From Photobacterium ganghwense (GTDB lineage: Bacteria > Pseudomonadota > Gammaproteobacteria > Enterobacterales > Vibrionaceae), in contig NZ_PYMI01000002.1 of assembly GCF_003025595.1 (NCBI RefSeq), forward strand, positions 496,001-560,000: DNA of 64,000 nucleotides, given 5' to 3'. Both the position numbers and the translations under genes were made by a program. The notes under the pieces were generated by a model that was not told the origin of the DNA, did not search any database, and saw nothing but the letters and a program-made list of their open reading frames with translations. This document shows positions 44,631 to 54,915 of the stretch, one piece after another; within the stretch, counting starts at the first letter, position 1, and every line of letters starts with the position of its first letter.

Positions 44631-44657
44631 AAGGGTGCCGACAGGGCACCCTTTTTT
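44631..44657 (+). terminator. Terminator after the small charged protein gene
   Basis: GGGTGCC/GGCACCC stem with a 5-nt loop followed by six T. Confidence 0.9.
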
Positions 44658-44866
44658 GTTTTGGCATTTTTGTGACTGATTTTCCTTCCACGACAGCTGT
44701 TCAGGCCTCTGCTCTAGAGTTGCAATGTAAATTGTCTGGAAGCGTTGAGCGGCTGTTGTAGTGTCAAAACAACGGACTGAAGCCAGCGCCTCTTTCAGGA
44801 TACACATTCTTATACGCTTGCTTTTCTCCTATTGCATATCATTCCTTCTTTTTATTTCGTCTATTA

Positions 44867-44926
44867 TAGCTGCATCTTGTATCGCTACGTCTTGTATAGC
44901 TATGTCTTGTACAGCTGCGCCATGTC
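44867..44926. repeat. Imperfect 15-bp tandem repeat, four copies
   Basis: Units TAGCTGCATCTTGTA, TCGCTACGTCTTGTA, TAGCTATGTCTTGTA and CAGCTGCGCCATGTC follow one another in the 486-bp gap 44609-45094. An open frame (44761-44985) reads the array as five-residue I-A-x-S-C repeats. It lacks a clear ribosome site and I do not call it a gene. Confidence 0.8.
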
Positions 44927-45094
44927 TGCCGCCGATTGCCTGTAGCTTTTTCTACGTGCAATTCTCGCTAAGGCTGTCTGTGTGAACCAGAAGCTTACGT
45001 TGCAAGCTGTCACGGTGTCTGATCAACATTTCTCTATTCTTATGATGTATACTGTGGCCAGTTGTCTGGTTTAGATAAAAGGTAATACCATTTT

Positions 45095-45277
45095 ATGTTT
45101 GAGAATCTGAATATCCCTGAGGGGATGGAGAAAGAGCCTGAATTGCCTATTCCTACGTTGGAAGAGCAAAAAGCCATTGTGGCAGAACTCAAGCGCCTGG
45201 AAGACGCTGGTGAGCTGACGCCAGAAGTTCTGGAAGCCTTTATGACCGGTAAGAAAACACCGGGTCAGGAAAGCTGA
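45095..45277 (+). CDS. Small acidic hypothetical protein (60 aa)
   Basis: A helical, Glu-rich protein (PIPTLEEQKAIVAELKRLED core) with no signal or membrane segment. AAAAGGTAATACC precedes the ATG and a terminator hairpin lies 180 bp downstream. No family recognised; composition and codon usage look like those of a real gene. Confidence 0.6.
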   Translation: MFENLNIPEGMEKEPELPIPTLEEQKAIVAELKRLEDAGELTPEVLEAFMTGKKTPGQES

Positions 45278-45457
45278 TTCTCAGGTTGATAGCGCCTGAG
45301 GTGAGTTGGGTTGACGTATGGTTGAATCGTGTATCAGTAAATTGATACTGAAGTGCAGGGTGCGTAGCTGATGAATGTCTTGATGATTACCGTCAAAATA
45401 ACGTCACGCAATAACTGGTTAGTTCCAACGCGTTAATCTCACTGAGTTTAAAACCTC

Positions 45458-45497
45458 AAATAAAAAGCGGTGTCTTTAAAGGCGCCGCTTTTTATTT
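45458..45497. terminator. Terminator in the gap before the NADAR-RibA gene
   Basis: A 13-bp perfect stem AAATAAAAAGCGG/CCGCTTTTTATTT with a 14-nt loop that can act in either direction. The rest of the 435-bp gap 45278-45712 contains an inverted repeat GTATCA/TGATAC at 45331-45348 and no gene. I see no FMN-riboswitch signature before the ribA start. Confidence 0.8.
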
Positions 45498-45712
45498 GTC
45501 TTTAGGGGGTTGGAATAGCCTTGATTAAGGCTGAGTACTATAAATTTCACTAAATAATGTTAATTAACTGTCATTTTTATTAGGACAAAAAAGTGCAGTC
45601 TTCAATTGCGAAGCTATCCTTTTAGCTATACTTATCAGTATCGGTTTTAAGACAGGAGTAATGAATTAACTGATAACGGAGTATTCATAGTTTATCTAAT
45701 GGAGTGAGATGA

Positions 45713-46765
45713 ATGGTTGAGGAAATTCAATTTTACGAGCCTAACGATGCAAATGGCTTTTTGTCCAATTTTGCGGCAAGCCCTATCGAATTAGGCGGCG
45801 TCATTTGGCCTACCAGTGAACATTATTATCAGGCGCAGAAATTCAGTGATCCTGAAATACAACAGCAGATACTTCATGCCGCTACTCCAGATGAAGCTTT
45901 TGCCTTGAGCCGCTACTATGAAGACCACGTCAAAGCTGACTGGGTGGACGTTCGTCATGCTGTTATGCGGTATGTGGTCTTTGAAAAATTTCGTCAGAAC
46001 ACTCGCTTGGCGCACTTGTTGGTCAGCACCGGCGATAAGATGCTGACCGAACATTCCCATAAGGATCCTTATTGGGGAGATGGCGGCGACGGGAGCGGGC
46101 AAAACGAACTGGGTAAAATTCTGATGGAAGTGAGGGACCATTTTGCTGAGCGCGAACCTTACAATCTGGTGCATTTTGTTGACAGTGCCAAACTGCCGAC
46201 CCAGTGGGGCACATTTCAGATGTACGGGTTTATCGAACAAGCTACCGGAAAAGAACATCTGGCGTTGGTGTATGGTCAGCTTAAAGAGAATGAACCCCCT
46301 CTGATCCGTCTTCACTCTGAGTGTCTGACCGGGGATGCTTTGTTCAGCGCCCGTTGCGACTGTGGCTTCCAACTGGCCCGCGCGATGCAGAATATTGTAG
46401 AAGCCGGGAATGGGGTGCTGTTCTATCTGCGACAAGAAGGGCGTGGTATTGGCCTCATCAATAAAATTCGGGCCTATCATTTGCAGGATGAAGGCGCTGA
46501 TACCGTGGAGGCGAATGAGGCGCTGGGGTTTGCTGCTGATATGCGTGATTACTCTTTCTGCCGCGGTATGCTGAGCTTCCTGAATATCAAATCCGTGAAG
46601 CTGATGACGAACAACCCACGAAAAGTTAAAGCATTGGTAAAAGCGGGTATTAATATTTCAGAGCGCGTACCACTGCAAGAAGGAAATAACCCGCATAATC
46701 AAGGTTATTTAAAAACCAAAGCGAAGAAGCTGGGACATATGTTCGATTCCTCGTTTATTGATTAG
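45713..46765 (+). CDS. ribA: NADAR (YbiA-like) N-glycosidase fused to GTP cyclohydrolase II
   Basis: A 350-residue fusion. Residues 1-145 are a NADAR/YbiA domain ([47 protein letters not shown]). Residues about 155-350 are GTP cyclohydrolase II with zinc Cys in [31 protein letters not shown] and [14 protein letters not shown] opens GTP to the first riboflavin-pathway intermediate; the NADAR domain is known to hydrolyse the first two unstable intermediates as damage control. GGAGTGAGATGA precedes the ATG. No other rib genes are nearby, suggesting the secondary, stand-alone RibA of a vibrio. Confidence 0.92.
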   Translation: MVEEIQFYEPNDANGFLSNFAASPIELGGVIWPTSEHYYQAQKFSDPEIQQQILHAATPDEAFALSRYYEDHVKADWVDVRHAVMRYVVFEKFRQNTRLAHLLVSTGDKMLTEHSHKDPYWGDGGDGSGQNELGKILMEVRDHFAEREPYNLVHFVDSAKLPTQWGTFQMYGFIEQATGKEHLALVYGQLKENEPPLIRLHSECLTGDALFSARCDCGFQLARAMQNIVEAGNGVLFYLRQEGRGIGLINKIRAYHLQDEGADTVEANEALGFAADMRDYSFCRGMLSFLNIKSVKLMTNNPRKVKALVKAGINISERVPLQEGNNPHNQGYLKTKAKKLGHMFDSSFID

Positions 46766-46766
46766 A

Positions 46767-46806
46767 AAAAAAGCATAACCATCAATGTTGTGGTTATGCT
46801 TTTTCT
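46767..46806. terminator. Bidirectional terminator after the NADAR-RibA gene
   Basis: AAAAAGCATAACCA/TGGTTATGCTTTTT, a 14-bp stem with a 9-nt loop and T/A tracts on both sides, between convergent genes. Confidence 0.92.
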
Positions 46807-46831
46807 TTTTTGCCCGTCTGGCTAAGGGGGG

Positions 46832-47581
46832 TTAATAATACTTTTGGATAATATCGTTAATGGTTCCGGCCGTTTTTAATTCTTTCAGGCGCTGATTAAT
46901 AAAGGTTTCGAGTTTTGGATCCATCAGCGGGTCAAAAGCCAGGTAGATAGGATAATCGGGAATGACGGCACCAAAAGGCTGAATATCATATTGATCGTCA
47001 TCCAGATGCTGAATATTCATGTTATAGCGAACGCGTGATTCCATTTCGACAAACGTAGCATCGCCGGGCAGTTTGTGAATCACGCGAAAAGCGGCCCCGT
47101 AATCTTTAACCCTGAGTTCTTCGACAGTGCCGTTATTGATGTAAGGAAGCAGTTGAGGGTAGTCAAAGCCATGAAGTAGTACTACGACCTTATTTCTGAT
47201 GTCTTCAATCGTATTGAACTGAAAAGGCTTTTTATGACTGCTGACCAGTACATGGCGAACATTGTAAATTGGCTCTGCCGACAGGTTATCGGCCTGAACG
47301 CTGCCCCATTCAGGGCTGCCGTACGTGATCCAGTTGGGTTCGCCTCCGGCTTCGAGCAACGAGATCATGCGATTGAACGGGTAAGTATGATACTCAATTT
47401 GATAATCGCTATTACTAAAAACAGCTTTGACAATGTCGGTAACTATACCTGAGTGTTGATTGTGATCTTCGATTTGAAATGGGGCTGCTTGTTTCGCAAT
47501 CACATAGTAATTGATGACCTTACCGTGCTCGGCCAGTGCAGGGAGAGCGAACAAAGTAAGGAGGGGTAACAGCTTTGTCAT
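46832..47581 (-). CDS. Family-3-like periplasmic solute-binding protein
   Basis: A 249-residue exported protein (signal peptide [17 protein letters not shown]) with an SBP_bac_3-type fold: [47 protein letters not shown] and a C-terminal [20 protein letters not shown]. No permease or ATPase adjoins it. It is divergent from a hybrid histidine kinase, starting 42 bp apart, so it may be the ligand-binding partner of that kinase instead of a transporter component. AAGGAAAATATA precedes the ATG. Confidence 0.82.
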   Translation of the reverse strand: MTKLLPLLTLFALPALAEHGKVINYYVIAKQAAPFQIEDHNQHSGIVTDIVKAVFSNSDYQIEYHTYPFNRMISLLEAGGEPNWITYGSPEWGSVQADNLSAEPIYNVRHVLVSSHKKPFQFNTIEDIRNKVVVLLHGFDYPQLLPYINNGTVEELRVKDYGAAFRVIHKLPGDATFVEMESRVRYNMNIQHLDDDQYDIQPFGAVIPDYPIYLAFDPLMDPKLETFINQRLKELKTAGTINDIIQKYY

Positions 47582-47623
47582 TATATTTTCCTTACCAATC
47601 ATAGAGTAAATCCGTCTACTATT

Positions 47624-50116
47624 ATGGTAGTAAAGGATATTGAAGATGCGAGTTTAAGGATGGACAAAACGCTTCAACCATCACACAAAAAACGGAGCCT
47701 CAGCCTGTCAAAACAGCTATTGCTCTGGATCACACTGCTTAGTGTGTTATTTACCGTGCTGACGACCGGATTAAGCCTTTATGTCGATTATCAGCAGGAA
47801 CTGAATGAAATTCAGAAGCGCTTTGATGAAATCGAAAAAAGCTATCTTTCAAGTCTGACAGCCAGCTTATGGGTTGAAGACCGAGAGCAACTGAAAACCC
47901 AGGCTGAAGGGATTATGAAGTTACCGTCAATTTCCTACTTGAGGATCAATGACGGGTTTGATGACATTGTTGAGTTGGGCAAACCTTTTACATCAGCCAT
48001 GCTTGAGCATGAGTGGAGGATGACTCACACAGCTATCAATCGGACGTATGAATTAGGCAAAATTATCATTCACTCAGATTTGAGTGTGGTGTATCAAAAC
48101 TTATGGAATAAATTTCTGCTGCTGCTTATTGGGCAAACGTTACAGATTTTTGTGCTGTCGGTGTTTATTCTTTTGGTGACCTACCGGTTAGTGGTGAAGC
48201 CTCTGACGGATATGTCCCATGCCGTTACGCAGTTTGACGAAAAAAACGTCCCCACACCGCTGACATTACCTCATCGCTGGTTTAGAGATGAAATCTCTAT
48301 CCTTGCCCGCCAGTACAACAAATCGGTGAATCAAATTCGTGAGAACTACCAACAACTGGAAGAAGCCCGTAAATATGCAGAAGAGGCCAATCTCAAGAAA
48401 AGCGAATTTTTGGCCAATATGAGCCATGAAATTCGAACCCCAATGAATGGCATCATTGGTTTATCCGGCCTGATGCGGGACATGGATATGCCCGCAGAGC
48501 AGAAAGAATACATCAATATGCTTCATACCTCTTCGTTATCCTTGCTCGATTTGATTAACGATATCCTCGATTTTTCCAAGATTGAAGCCGGTCGCCTAGA
48601 GCTGGAATCCATGCCGCTGAACCTGTTTGAGCTGAACAAGGAAGTGGAATCCCTGTTCAAAGTTCGGGCCGCTGAAAAAGGGCTGGCCCTGCGTTGCACG
48701 GTAGACAAGCAGGTTAGCCCGTTACTAATGGGGGATGCCACCAAACTGCGTCAGATCCTGAACAACCTGATCAGTAATGCGGTTAAGTTTACCGCTTCTG
48801 GTTACGTTCATCTTCATATACAGCATCTTGAGGAGCTGCAAGACAGTCACCGGATTCAGTTTGAAGTAATTGACAGCGGGATTGGGGTTCCTGAGGAGAT
48901 GCACGAAGCTATTTTTGAAAAATTCCGTCAGGCCGACGGCAGTACCACCCGCAAATATGGAGGTACGGGGTTAGGGCTGGCAATATGCCGAGAGATGGTC
49001 TGGCTGATGGGCGGAGAGCTGAAAATTGTCAGCTCAGCAGGGAAAGGCAGTCGTTTTTATTTTGTGCTGGATTTGGCGAAAAATGTAAGTCATCAGGTAG
49101 CCGATGACAGAGATGTTCTGAACGGCTTACGCGTTCTGCTGGTGGATGACAGCATGCTCAATATGCGAATAACGTCGTCTCAGCTCAATGCCTTTGGTGC
49201 GACGGCCGTCAGTTGTGACGACGCTGCTTGTGCAGCAGGTATGGTTAATGAGGCTATCGTTGCTAATGCGCCGTTTGATATTGTCATCATTGATAAGGTA
49301 ATGCCAGAAATGGATGGTTTCCAGCTTGCTCATCAGCTTAAAACGACATTTGGTGAGAATTGCCCGAAAATGATGATGATTTCCGCTGCACCTGATGTCG
49401 GCGATGATAAGCGAGCCCGGGAGGTGGGTGTCGGGGGCTTCCTGGCCAGACCGTACAAAGAAAGTAATCTCAAATGGGCAGTGCAGCAACTGGCTGCTTT
49501 CCGAACGCAGTCCCTCTCCCCGGCAACACTACATAACGATAACGATAGTGCTACACAGGTTCCGGCTACACCTAAGCCATCGGAAACAACGCCGGAAGGG
49601 TATTTCCGTTCATTGCTTAATGAGCCTGGCATGCCCATTCTTACTGAAACCAACCCTCAGGAAAGTCCTGTCCATTCCAGTGCAGGTATAGACAGGGCTG
49701 AGAAAACAAACGAGCAGCCAGTGTTGGTGAAAACATCAGTCATGGTTGTCGAAGATACCATGATCAATCAGAAGGTATCGAAAATGATGCTGGAGAAATT
49801 GGGCGCTGAAGTCACTATTGCCGAAAATGGCCAGGAGGCGATTGAAGCCTTCAAACGTGCTCATTTTGATCTGATCTTCATGGATTGCCAGATGCCGGTG
49901 TTAGACGGTTTTGAGGCGACGAAGGCGATTCGGCTGCTCGAGAAAGAAGGTGAACACATACCGATAGTTGCCTTGACGGCAAATGTTATGAAGGAGGAGC
50001 GGGATAAATGCCTGGCGGCTGGTATGGATGATTTTGTTTCAAAGCCTGTCAGCCAGACTACATTAAGGCAAAAACTGATTCAGTACACACCGGGCAAAGT
50101 GGTGACAACCGATTAA
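47624..50116 (+). CDS. Hybrid sensor histidine kinase with two receiver domains
   Basis: An 830-residue inner-membrane sensor. Membrane segments at about 30-54 and 163-188 flank a periplasmic loop of about 105 residues; HAMP (190-245) and a short coiled coil follow. HisKA has the phospho-acceptor His268 in [12 protein letters not shown], then HATPase_c ([25 protein letters not shown]). The two REC domains have intact Asp ([22 protein letters not shown]). No Hpt domain is present, so a separate phosphotransfer protein is needed. An alternative start is the ATG at 47660. Divergence from a binding-protein gene suggests a shared signalling function. Confidence 0.9.
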   Translation: MVVKDIEDASLRMDKTLQPSHKKRSLSLSKQLLLWITLLSVLFTVLTTGLSLYVDYQQELNEIQKRFDEIEKSYLSSLTASLWVEDREQLKTQAEGIMKLPSISYLRINDGFDDIVELGKPFTSAMLEHEWRMTHTAINRTYELGKIIIHSDLSVVYQNLWNKFLLLLIGQTLQIFVLSVFILLVTYRLVVKPLTDMSHAVTQFDEKNVPTPLTLPHRWFRDEISILARQYNKSVNQIRENYQQLEEARKYAEEANLKKSEFLANMSHEIRTPMNGIIGLSGLMRDMDMPAEQKEYINMLHTSSLSLLDLINDILDFSKIEAGRLELESMPLNLFELNKEVESLFKVRAAEKGLALRCTVDKQVSPLLMGDATKLRQILNNLISNAVKFTASGYVHLHIQHLEELQDSHRIQFEVIDSGIGVPEEMHEAIFEKFRQADGSTTRKYGGTGLGLAICREMVWLMGGELKIVSSAGKGSRFYFVLDLAKNVSHQVADDRDVLNGLRVLLVDDSMLNMRITSSQLNAFGATAVSCDDAACAAGMVNEAIVANAPFDIVIIDKVMPEMDGFQLAHQLKTTFGENCPKMMMISAAPDVGDDKRAREVGVGGFLARPYKESNLKWAVQQLAAFRTQSLSPATLHNDNDSATQVPATPKPSETTPEGYFRSLLNEPGMPILTETNPQESPVHSSAGIDRAEKTNEQPVLVKTSVMVVEDTMINQKVSKMMLEKLGAEVTIAENGQEAIEAFKRAHFDLIFMDCQMPVLDGFEATKAIRLLEKEGEHIPIVALTANVMKEERDKCLAAGMDDFVSKPVSQTTLRQKLIQYTPGKVVTTD

Positions 50117-50270
50117 GATCGCCACCAGCAGTGGCCGTTTATGTTAGGGTTCGATTAAGTGTGCAATCTGCCTTGTTCAGTAAGGCTTTGCAACTATGGT
50201 CTTAGCATAAGGATATGCCCTTGCCGTAAGAAGGCATCGCATCCCGGGTGCGTGAATCTGTTTAATCTAC

Positions 50271-50579
50271 TCAGGAAACCTGGAAATCGTCAGCCAGTTC
50301 ATTATCTGGCAGGTTGTACAGATTGACTGTGACGGTCAGTGTTTCTTCACTGGTGTCTTCGGTAATGTCTTCAATCACGTAAAAATCACTACTTTTATGT
50401 TTTAGTGAGTCGTCAACCAGTATCAGCAGACTGTCATTAATATTGCCGGTTATCTCTACCGTTTCGACAAGTTCAAATTGCCCATATTCCAACTCCGTCG
50501 GTGCCAGAAGCTCCGGAGTGGCGTGTGCAACAGTGGAGAGGGCCAGAAGGGAAAATGCGGTCAAAGTTTGCTTAATCAT
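50271..50579 (-). CDS. Small exported hypothetical protein (102 aa)
   Basis: The signal peptide (MIKQTLTAFSLLALSTVAHA) is followed by an acidic, beta-rich mature part with VETVEITGNINDSLLILVDD and TLTVTVNLYNLP. No Cys and no recognised family. It is monocistronic and lies between the hybrid kinase and cheV. Confidence 0.6.
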   Translation of the reverse strand: MIKQTLTAFSLLALSTVAHATPELLAPTELEYGQFELVETVEITGNINDSLLILVDDSLKHKSSDFYVIEDITEDTSEETLTVTVNLYNLPDNELADDFQVS

Positions 50580-50863
50580 AGCTATTTGGATCTTGCTCGT
50601 AACAGAGAAAATGAATACGGATCTACTTTGCCATGCGGGTGTTTCTGATTGTCAAATGGACGTCAAAAAGTAAACTTTTCTCCCGCAGTAACGAGAAGAG
50701 CCGCCCGAGCATCAAAATCGAAAATGCTGGAAAAGTTGAAGCTTACTATTCCCCGTGTATCACTGACAGCGAAAGCCAGATAGGAATGGCTTAAAACGAA
50801 GCGCTACTTACGAGGAACCAAGACATGTGTTCTCAGGTGCGGCAACAAGTGTTTGGGCATCGA

Positions 50864-50901
50864 TAAAAAGGGAAGCTTAGCGGTAGCCGTCGTCTTCCCT
50901 T
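50864..50901 (-). terminator. Terminator after cheV
   Basis: AAGGGAAG/CTTCCCTT stem with an 18-nt loop, followed by TTTTT on the minus strand, 30 bp past the stop codon. The remainder of the gap 50580-50863 shows no gene. Confidence 0.75.
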
Positions 50902-50930
50902 GGAAATGTGTGTCGTGAGAGAAACGGATA

Positions 50931-51848
50931 TTAGGCGCGCTGTGCATCCGGCTGATTAACTTTGATTTTTTCTGCCCCCCTCAGCATGGCGTGAATCAAC
51001 TCATTGGCTTCAAACTTGGTCAGGGCTTCATGCGCCCCCACCTGGTGCGCCTGAGAGACACTGATCTCACTGGACAACGAAGTGTGCAGAATAATGTAGG
51101 CCTGATTCAGGCGCGGGTTGTTTTGAACCTCGAAGGCCAATTCATAGCCATCAAGCCCCGGCATTTCGATATCACTGACCAGAATCTCAAATGGCGCGCC
51201 AGCATCAGCTGCGTGCTTGAGCATCTCGAGGGCATCACTGCCGGTTGTGGCTATGAAATAAGGGATTGAAATACTGTCCAGTGCTTGTGACAGTTGGCGC
51301 CGGGCAACGGCAGAGTCATCGACCAGCAGAATTTTCAGTGGGCGAAGAATCTCTCGCTCAATGTCAGTCAGTACCGGGTGCAAGCTGCCTGGAGCATCAG
51401 GAAAGACTTTTGACAGCAACAGCTCTACGTCCAGCAGTTGAATCAGCTTGTTTTCCACCGTGGTGACCCCGGTGACGAACACATGTTTACCCAGGGAGCT
51501 TGGTGGAGCATCAATATTATGCCAGTTACATTCTGTGATTTTATCAATTCCGCGTACCAGGAAACCCACCAGCATCCGGCGGCAGTCGGTGATAATGATG
51601 TAACAGTTTTTCAATTCATCCGGCTGTAAGGGAGGATAGCCAACGGCTTTTGCCATATCAATCACTGGAAGCGTTTCACCGCGCAGGCTGGCCGCCCCCA
51701 GAACAGTAGGGTGAGAATGAGGAATGACCGTCAGTGGGGTATAGGGAACAATCTCTTTCACTTTTAACGTACCAATCGCAAATGTCTGCAATGGCGTTAA
51801 ATGAAAAAGCAGCATGCCTTGCGACTGATTGGTGGCTGATTTGATCAT
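50931..51848 (-). CDS. cheV: Chemotaxis coupling protein CheV
   Basis: A 305-residue cytosolic protein with an N-terminal CheW domain (residues about 10-155: FAIGTLKVKEIVPYTPLT, VLGAASLRGETLPVIDMAKAVG, IDKITECNW) and a C-terminal receiver domain (about 170-295: ILLVDDSAVARRQL, phospho-Asp in ILVSDIEMPGLDG). CheV couples receptors to CheA and provides adaptation through phosphorylation. It is monocistronic; an Aer-like receptor lies elsewhere in the window. Confidence 0.92.
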   Translation of the reverse strand: MIKSATNQSQGMLLFHLTPLQTFAIGTLKVKEIVPYTPLTVIPHSHPTVLGAASLRGETLPVIDMAKAVGYPPLQPDELKNCYIIITDCRRMLVGFLVRGIDKITECNWHNIDAPPSSLGKHVFVTGVTTVENKLIQLLDVELLLSKVFPDAPGSLHPVLTDIEREILRPLKILLVDDSAVARRQLSQALDSISIPYFIATTGSDALEMLKHAADAGAPFEILVSDIEMPGLDGYELAFEVQNNPRLNQAYIILHTSLSSEISVSQAHQVGAHEALTKFEANELIHAMLRGAEKIKVNQPDAQRA

Positions 51849-52177
51849 TCGGCAGTCCCTTTTTTACGGAAAGTTAAGCTCAGCAGCGCCGCAAAAAATG
51901 TCAAAGGCGCTGGATTGGTATCTTTAGCAACTATAGTAGCTTTTTATAGGGGAGGGAGGGAAGGAAGTTATTGAGTTTTAGGTGATTAAATGGACACCCA
52001 CGCTAAATCGAAGGACAGAAAAGTCGCAATTTACGGCTGCGGCAAGAGTCATTGAGGTGACCGGAAACTTTGAGCCTCTGGCTAACTATCTTGTTACATT
52101 TACATACTTTTCACAGAATGCTTTGAGTTGACAGCAAAAAAGTGAATTCACATTTCGCGTGTCAAAAAAACTTCGCT

Positions 52178-52197
52178 AAGACTTATGGAGTCTTTTT
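52178..52197 (+). promoter_or_regulatory. Terminator-like hairpin in the chitinase leader
   Basis: AAGACT/AGTCTT with a 5-nt loop followed by a total of six T, ending 67 bp before the chitinase start. If transcription starts upstream, this would be an attenuator; it could equally insulate the gene. The 415-bp gap 51849-52263 holds no gene. Confidence 0.4.
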
Positions 52198-52263
52198 TGG
52201 TTGTGCAAAAAATGCCCAACCAATTCTGCCAATAACATGACTTCAACATTAGTGGAGAACAAC

Positions 52264-54612
52264 ATGCAAAAGGGATTACGTCTGAGCAAAATCGCCGGGG
52301 CGATGGCTGCAATGCTGATGGCTGGTGCCACCGCAAATGCTTTCGCTGCGCCAACTCATGACAAAAACGTCATTGGTTATATTACTCAGTGGGAGGCCTG
52401 GAAAGGCGCAGATGCAGGCTTTTCTGTCAAAGGTGAGGCGACCCATCTCAACGTTAATATGGATATTTATTCTATCCTGAACTTCTCCTTCTTTGGTGTC
52501 GCAAAAGATGGTTCTTTGCACAGCGGTGATTTACGCAATAAGAACATTTATCAGCCGGGTTCAGTGCAGGAGCCGGGTCCTCTGCTACACCCTGATGTGT
52601 ACTCAAGCTGGGACTTCCACATTCTTTGGGGTGAGCTGGAGTATGTACACCAATTCCCTGGAAATGAAGCCTGGGAAGCTGAGCAACTGCGCAAGGTGCA
52701 GGAGCAGGGCTTCGTGAAAGATGGCAATGGCTGGCTGCACACCCCTTCCGGTGTGAAAGGGCAGATGCCAATTCCACTGAAAAAAGCGGGTGGTGCACCG
52801 GGCTTGATTGACCTGGCGCATCAGAAAGGGGTGAAGGTCATGGCTTCTCTGGGTGGTTGGAGCATGTCCAAACACTTCCCTGAAATGGCCGCCGATCCGG
52901 TGAAAAAAGCCCGTTTCCTTCAAGATATTGATAAGGTGATGGCACTGGGATTTGATGGTATTGATATTGACTGGGAATACCCAGGTACCGGCGGTATGAA
53001 CTTCCAGGGCAATCCGGAAGATTATGCGAACTTTGAACAGTTGATGGAAGACATCCGCGAGCGAATTGGCCCTAATAAGCTACTGACTGCCGCATTCTCA
53101 GCATCAACGGCGAAACTGGAAGGTTACAACTGGCCTCGTCTGGTTGCGTCAATGGATTACTTCAACATGATGACTTACGACCTTAACGGTGGTTGGTCAA
53201 ATGTTGCAGGTCACAATGCCCCTCTTTACCCATATCCGGAAGAAGAGTTCCAGGGGTTGAACCTGGATCACCTGAAAAACTGGATGGCAGCCAAGGGGAT
53301 TCCATCGAACAAGATTAACTTTGGCGCAGCGTTTTACGGACGTGGCGTACAAACCACAGAAGCAACCGCATACGTGGGCGCGCCGACTGACAAACGTACG
53401 GTCAATTTCAGTGTTGATGGCCCGACAGAGTCGGCGGTAGATTTGGATAACTGGCAAGTATTTGAAGGCCAGCCAAACTACAACTACATCATGAAAGCAC
53501 CCGGCTGGCAGCACATGTGGGATGCCAATGCTGAAGTGCCTTACGCAGTGAAAGGAAAGTATTTCCTGAGCTACGACGATGTACCGGCTATTGAGAAAAA
53601 GGCTCAGTACATTGTTGATAACAACTTGGGTGGTGTGATTGTCTGGCAGGTACACGGTGACATTCAGTGTGAAGGGACTTTCATCAACTACGGCAGCAAG
53701 CTGAAACAATGTACCAAATTGAGTTCACCATTGGCAGAAGCCATTGACCGCGTATTCACTCAGGGTACTACCCCTAATGCGACCCCAGTGCTGATTGCTC
53801 CAGGGACTCAGGCGGCAACTTCCGGTCAGGTGATCAGTTTTGAGGTCTCTGCGACCGATGCCGATGGCGATGCGTTAGCATTTAGCGCCACCAATGCAAC
53901 GATTGTTGACAATGGTAATGGTACTGCGACGGTGACTTACCAGGCCCCCAATACTTCGCTTGATCTGCAAGACAGCATCACCGTAAAAGTATCTGATGGT
54001 CGCAAAGCCACGACGTCTGTTGTGGTTGTTAACATTAAGGGCTCAGGGCAGGCAGGCAATACTGCTCCGTTACTGAATGCGCCAGCAACGGCTACTGTTA
54101 ACAGCGGGGAGTCTGTGGTGATTTCTGTCTCTGCTCAGGACGCGGATGGCGATACGCTGACTTTCACCGCTTCGGCAGGAACAGTTAGTAATACGGCATC
54201 AGGGGCTGACATTACATTCGTTGCACCAGTAGTTACGGCGGATACGAACGTTAATTTGATCGTCACCGTTTCTGACGGTCAGTTTGAAGCAACCTCAACA
54301 ATTGCCGTAACGGTGAAGGCTGGCAGCACCGGTGGTGACACAACTTGGGATGCTAATCAGGTTTATACCGCAGGTGACACGGTTTGGTTTGAAGGCGTAC
54401 AGTACAAAGCCAAGTGGTGGACGAAAGGTGAAAAACCAGGAACCAGTTCGGTATGGGAAGCGGTAACAGCCGCTGGCGCTAATGAGTGGAGTTCAGCGAC
54501 AGCCTATACGGGTGGCGAAGAAGTCATTTTCAACGGCCAAAATTACCGTGCCAAATGGTGGACTCAGGGTGATCAACCTGGCAACACCAGTGGTCCTTGG
54601 ACTCAGCTATAA
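52264..54612 (+). CDS. Secreted GH18 chitinase with CBM5/12 domains
   Basis: A 782-residue exported enzyme that hydrolyses chitin. The signal peptide ends at ATANAFAA. The GH18 barrel spans about residues 35-490, with the active-site signature FDGIDIDWEYPG (DxxDxDxE) plus SLGGWSMSK and MTYDLNGGW. Two cadherin/PKD-like beta domains (about 505-590 and 600-685: TPVLIAPGTQAA..., APLLNAPATAT...) carry DADGD motifs. Two C-terminal chitin-binding ChiC_BD/CBM5/12 modules follow, with YKAKWWTKGEKPG and YRAKWWTQGDQPG. GGAGAACAAC precedes the ATG at 52264; 21 extra upstream in-frame residues would bury the signal peptide and are rejected. Confidence 0.94.
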   Translation: MQKGLRLSKIAGAMAAMLMAGATANAFAAPTHDKNVIGYITQWEAWKGADAGFSVKGEATHLNVNMDIYSILNFSFFGVAKDGSLHSGDLRNKNIYQPGSVQEPGPLLHPDVYSSWDFHILWGELEYVHQFPGNEAWEAEQLRKVQEQGFVKDGNGWLHTPSGVKGQMPIPLKKAGGAPGLIDLAHQKGVKVMASLGGWSMSKHFPEMAADPVKKARFLQDIDKVMALGFDGIDIDWEYPGTGGMNFQGNPEDYANFEQLMEDIRERIGPNKLLTAAFSASTAKLEGYNWPRLVASMDYFNMMTYDLNGGWSNVAGHNAPLYPYPEEEFQGLNLDHLKNWMAAKGIPSNKINFGAAFYGRGVQTTEATAYVGAPTDKRTVNFSVDGPTESAVDLDNWQVFEGQPNYNYIMKAPGWQHMWDANAEVPYAVKGKYFLSYDDVPAIEKKAQYIVDNNLGGVIVWQVHGDIQCEGTFINYGSKLKQCTKLSSPLAEAIDRVFTQGTTPNATPVLIAPGTQAATSGQVISFEVSATDADGDALAFSATNATIVDNGNGTATVTYQAPNTSLDLQDSITVKVSDGRKATTSVVVVNIKGSGQAGNTAPLLNAPATATVNSGESVVISVSAQDADGDTLTFTASAGTVSNTASGADITFVAPVVTADTNVNLIVTVSDGQFEATSTIAVTVKAGSTGGDTTWDANQVYTAGDTVWFEGVQYKAKWWTKGEKPGTSSVWEAVTAAGANEWSSATAYTGGEEVIFNGQNYRAKWWTQGDQPGNTSGPWTQL

Positions 54613-54637
54613 TTTCCGTAATCTGCATCTGTAACTT

Positions 54638-54662
54638 AGCCCGGCCTTGTGCCGGGCTATTT
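54638..54662 (+). terminator. Terminator-like hairpin after the chitinase gene
   Basis: AGCCCGGC/GCCGGGCT with a 5-nt loop, followed by a short ATTTGC tract. Confidence 0.6.
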
Positions 54663-54735
54663 GCATTCAGGAAAAGTTGGTGTGGCGCCACTATAGTTAA
54701 GGGGTGGAGAGGCAATGCGGAGCTAAGGTGATCAA

Positions 54736-54915
54736 ATGGAACTACGTAATAAATCAGGTGAAGTAGCGAAATTGGCTGACAATTTAACGTTGAAAGAAAT
54801 CGTGGATATGGGCTTCTCGCTGGATATTTGTGATGAAGCTTATGATCCAAATGAACATTGGAAAGTGAAAGGTACTAAGCCAAAAGGCCATCAGGGAGAA
54901 TATCCTGAAAAGTAG
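54736..54915 (+). CDS. Small hypothetical protein (59 aa)
   Basis: The frame starts MELRNKSGEVAKLADNLTLK and continues with FSLDICDEAYDPNEHWKVKG, ending in a Lys-rich tail. CTAAGGTGATCAA precedes the ATG and a terminator lies 130 bp downstream. No recognised family; soluble. It follows the chitinase gene on the same strand. Confidence 0.5.
   Translation: MELRNKSGEVAKLADNLTLKEIVDMGFSLDICDEAYDPNEHWKVKGTKPKGHQGEYPEK

Noticed and set aside
44761..44985. Cys-repeat open frame after the small charged protein gene
   Set aside because: No convincing start or ribosome site; kept only as a possibility in the repeat finding.
45500..45712. FMN riboswitch before the NADAR-RibA gene
   Set aside because: I looked for the conserved RFN elements and did not see them.
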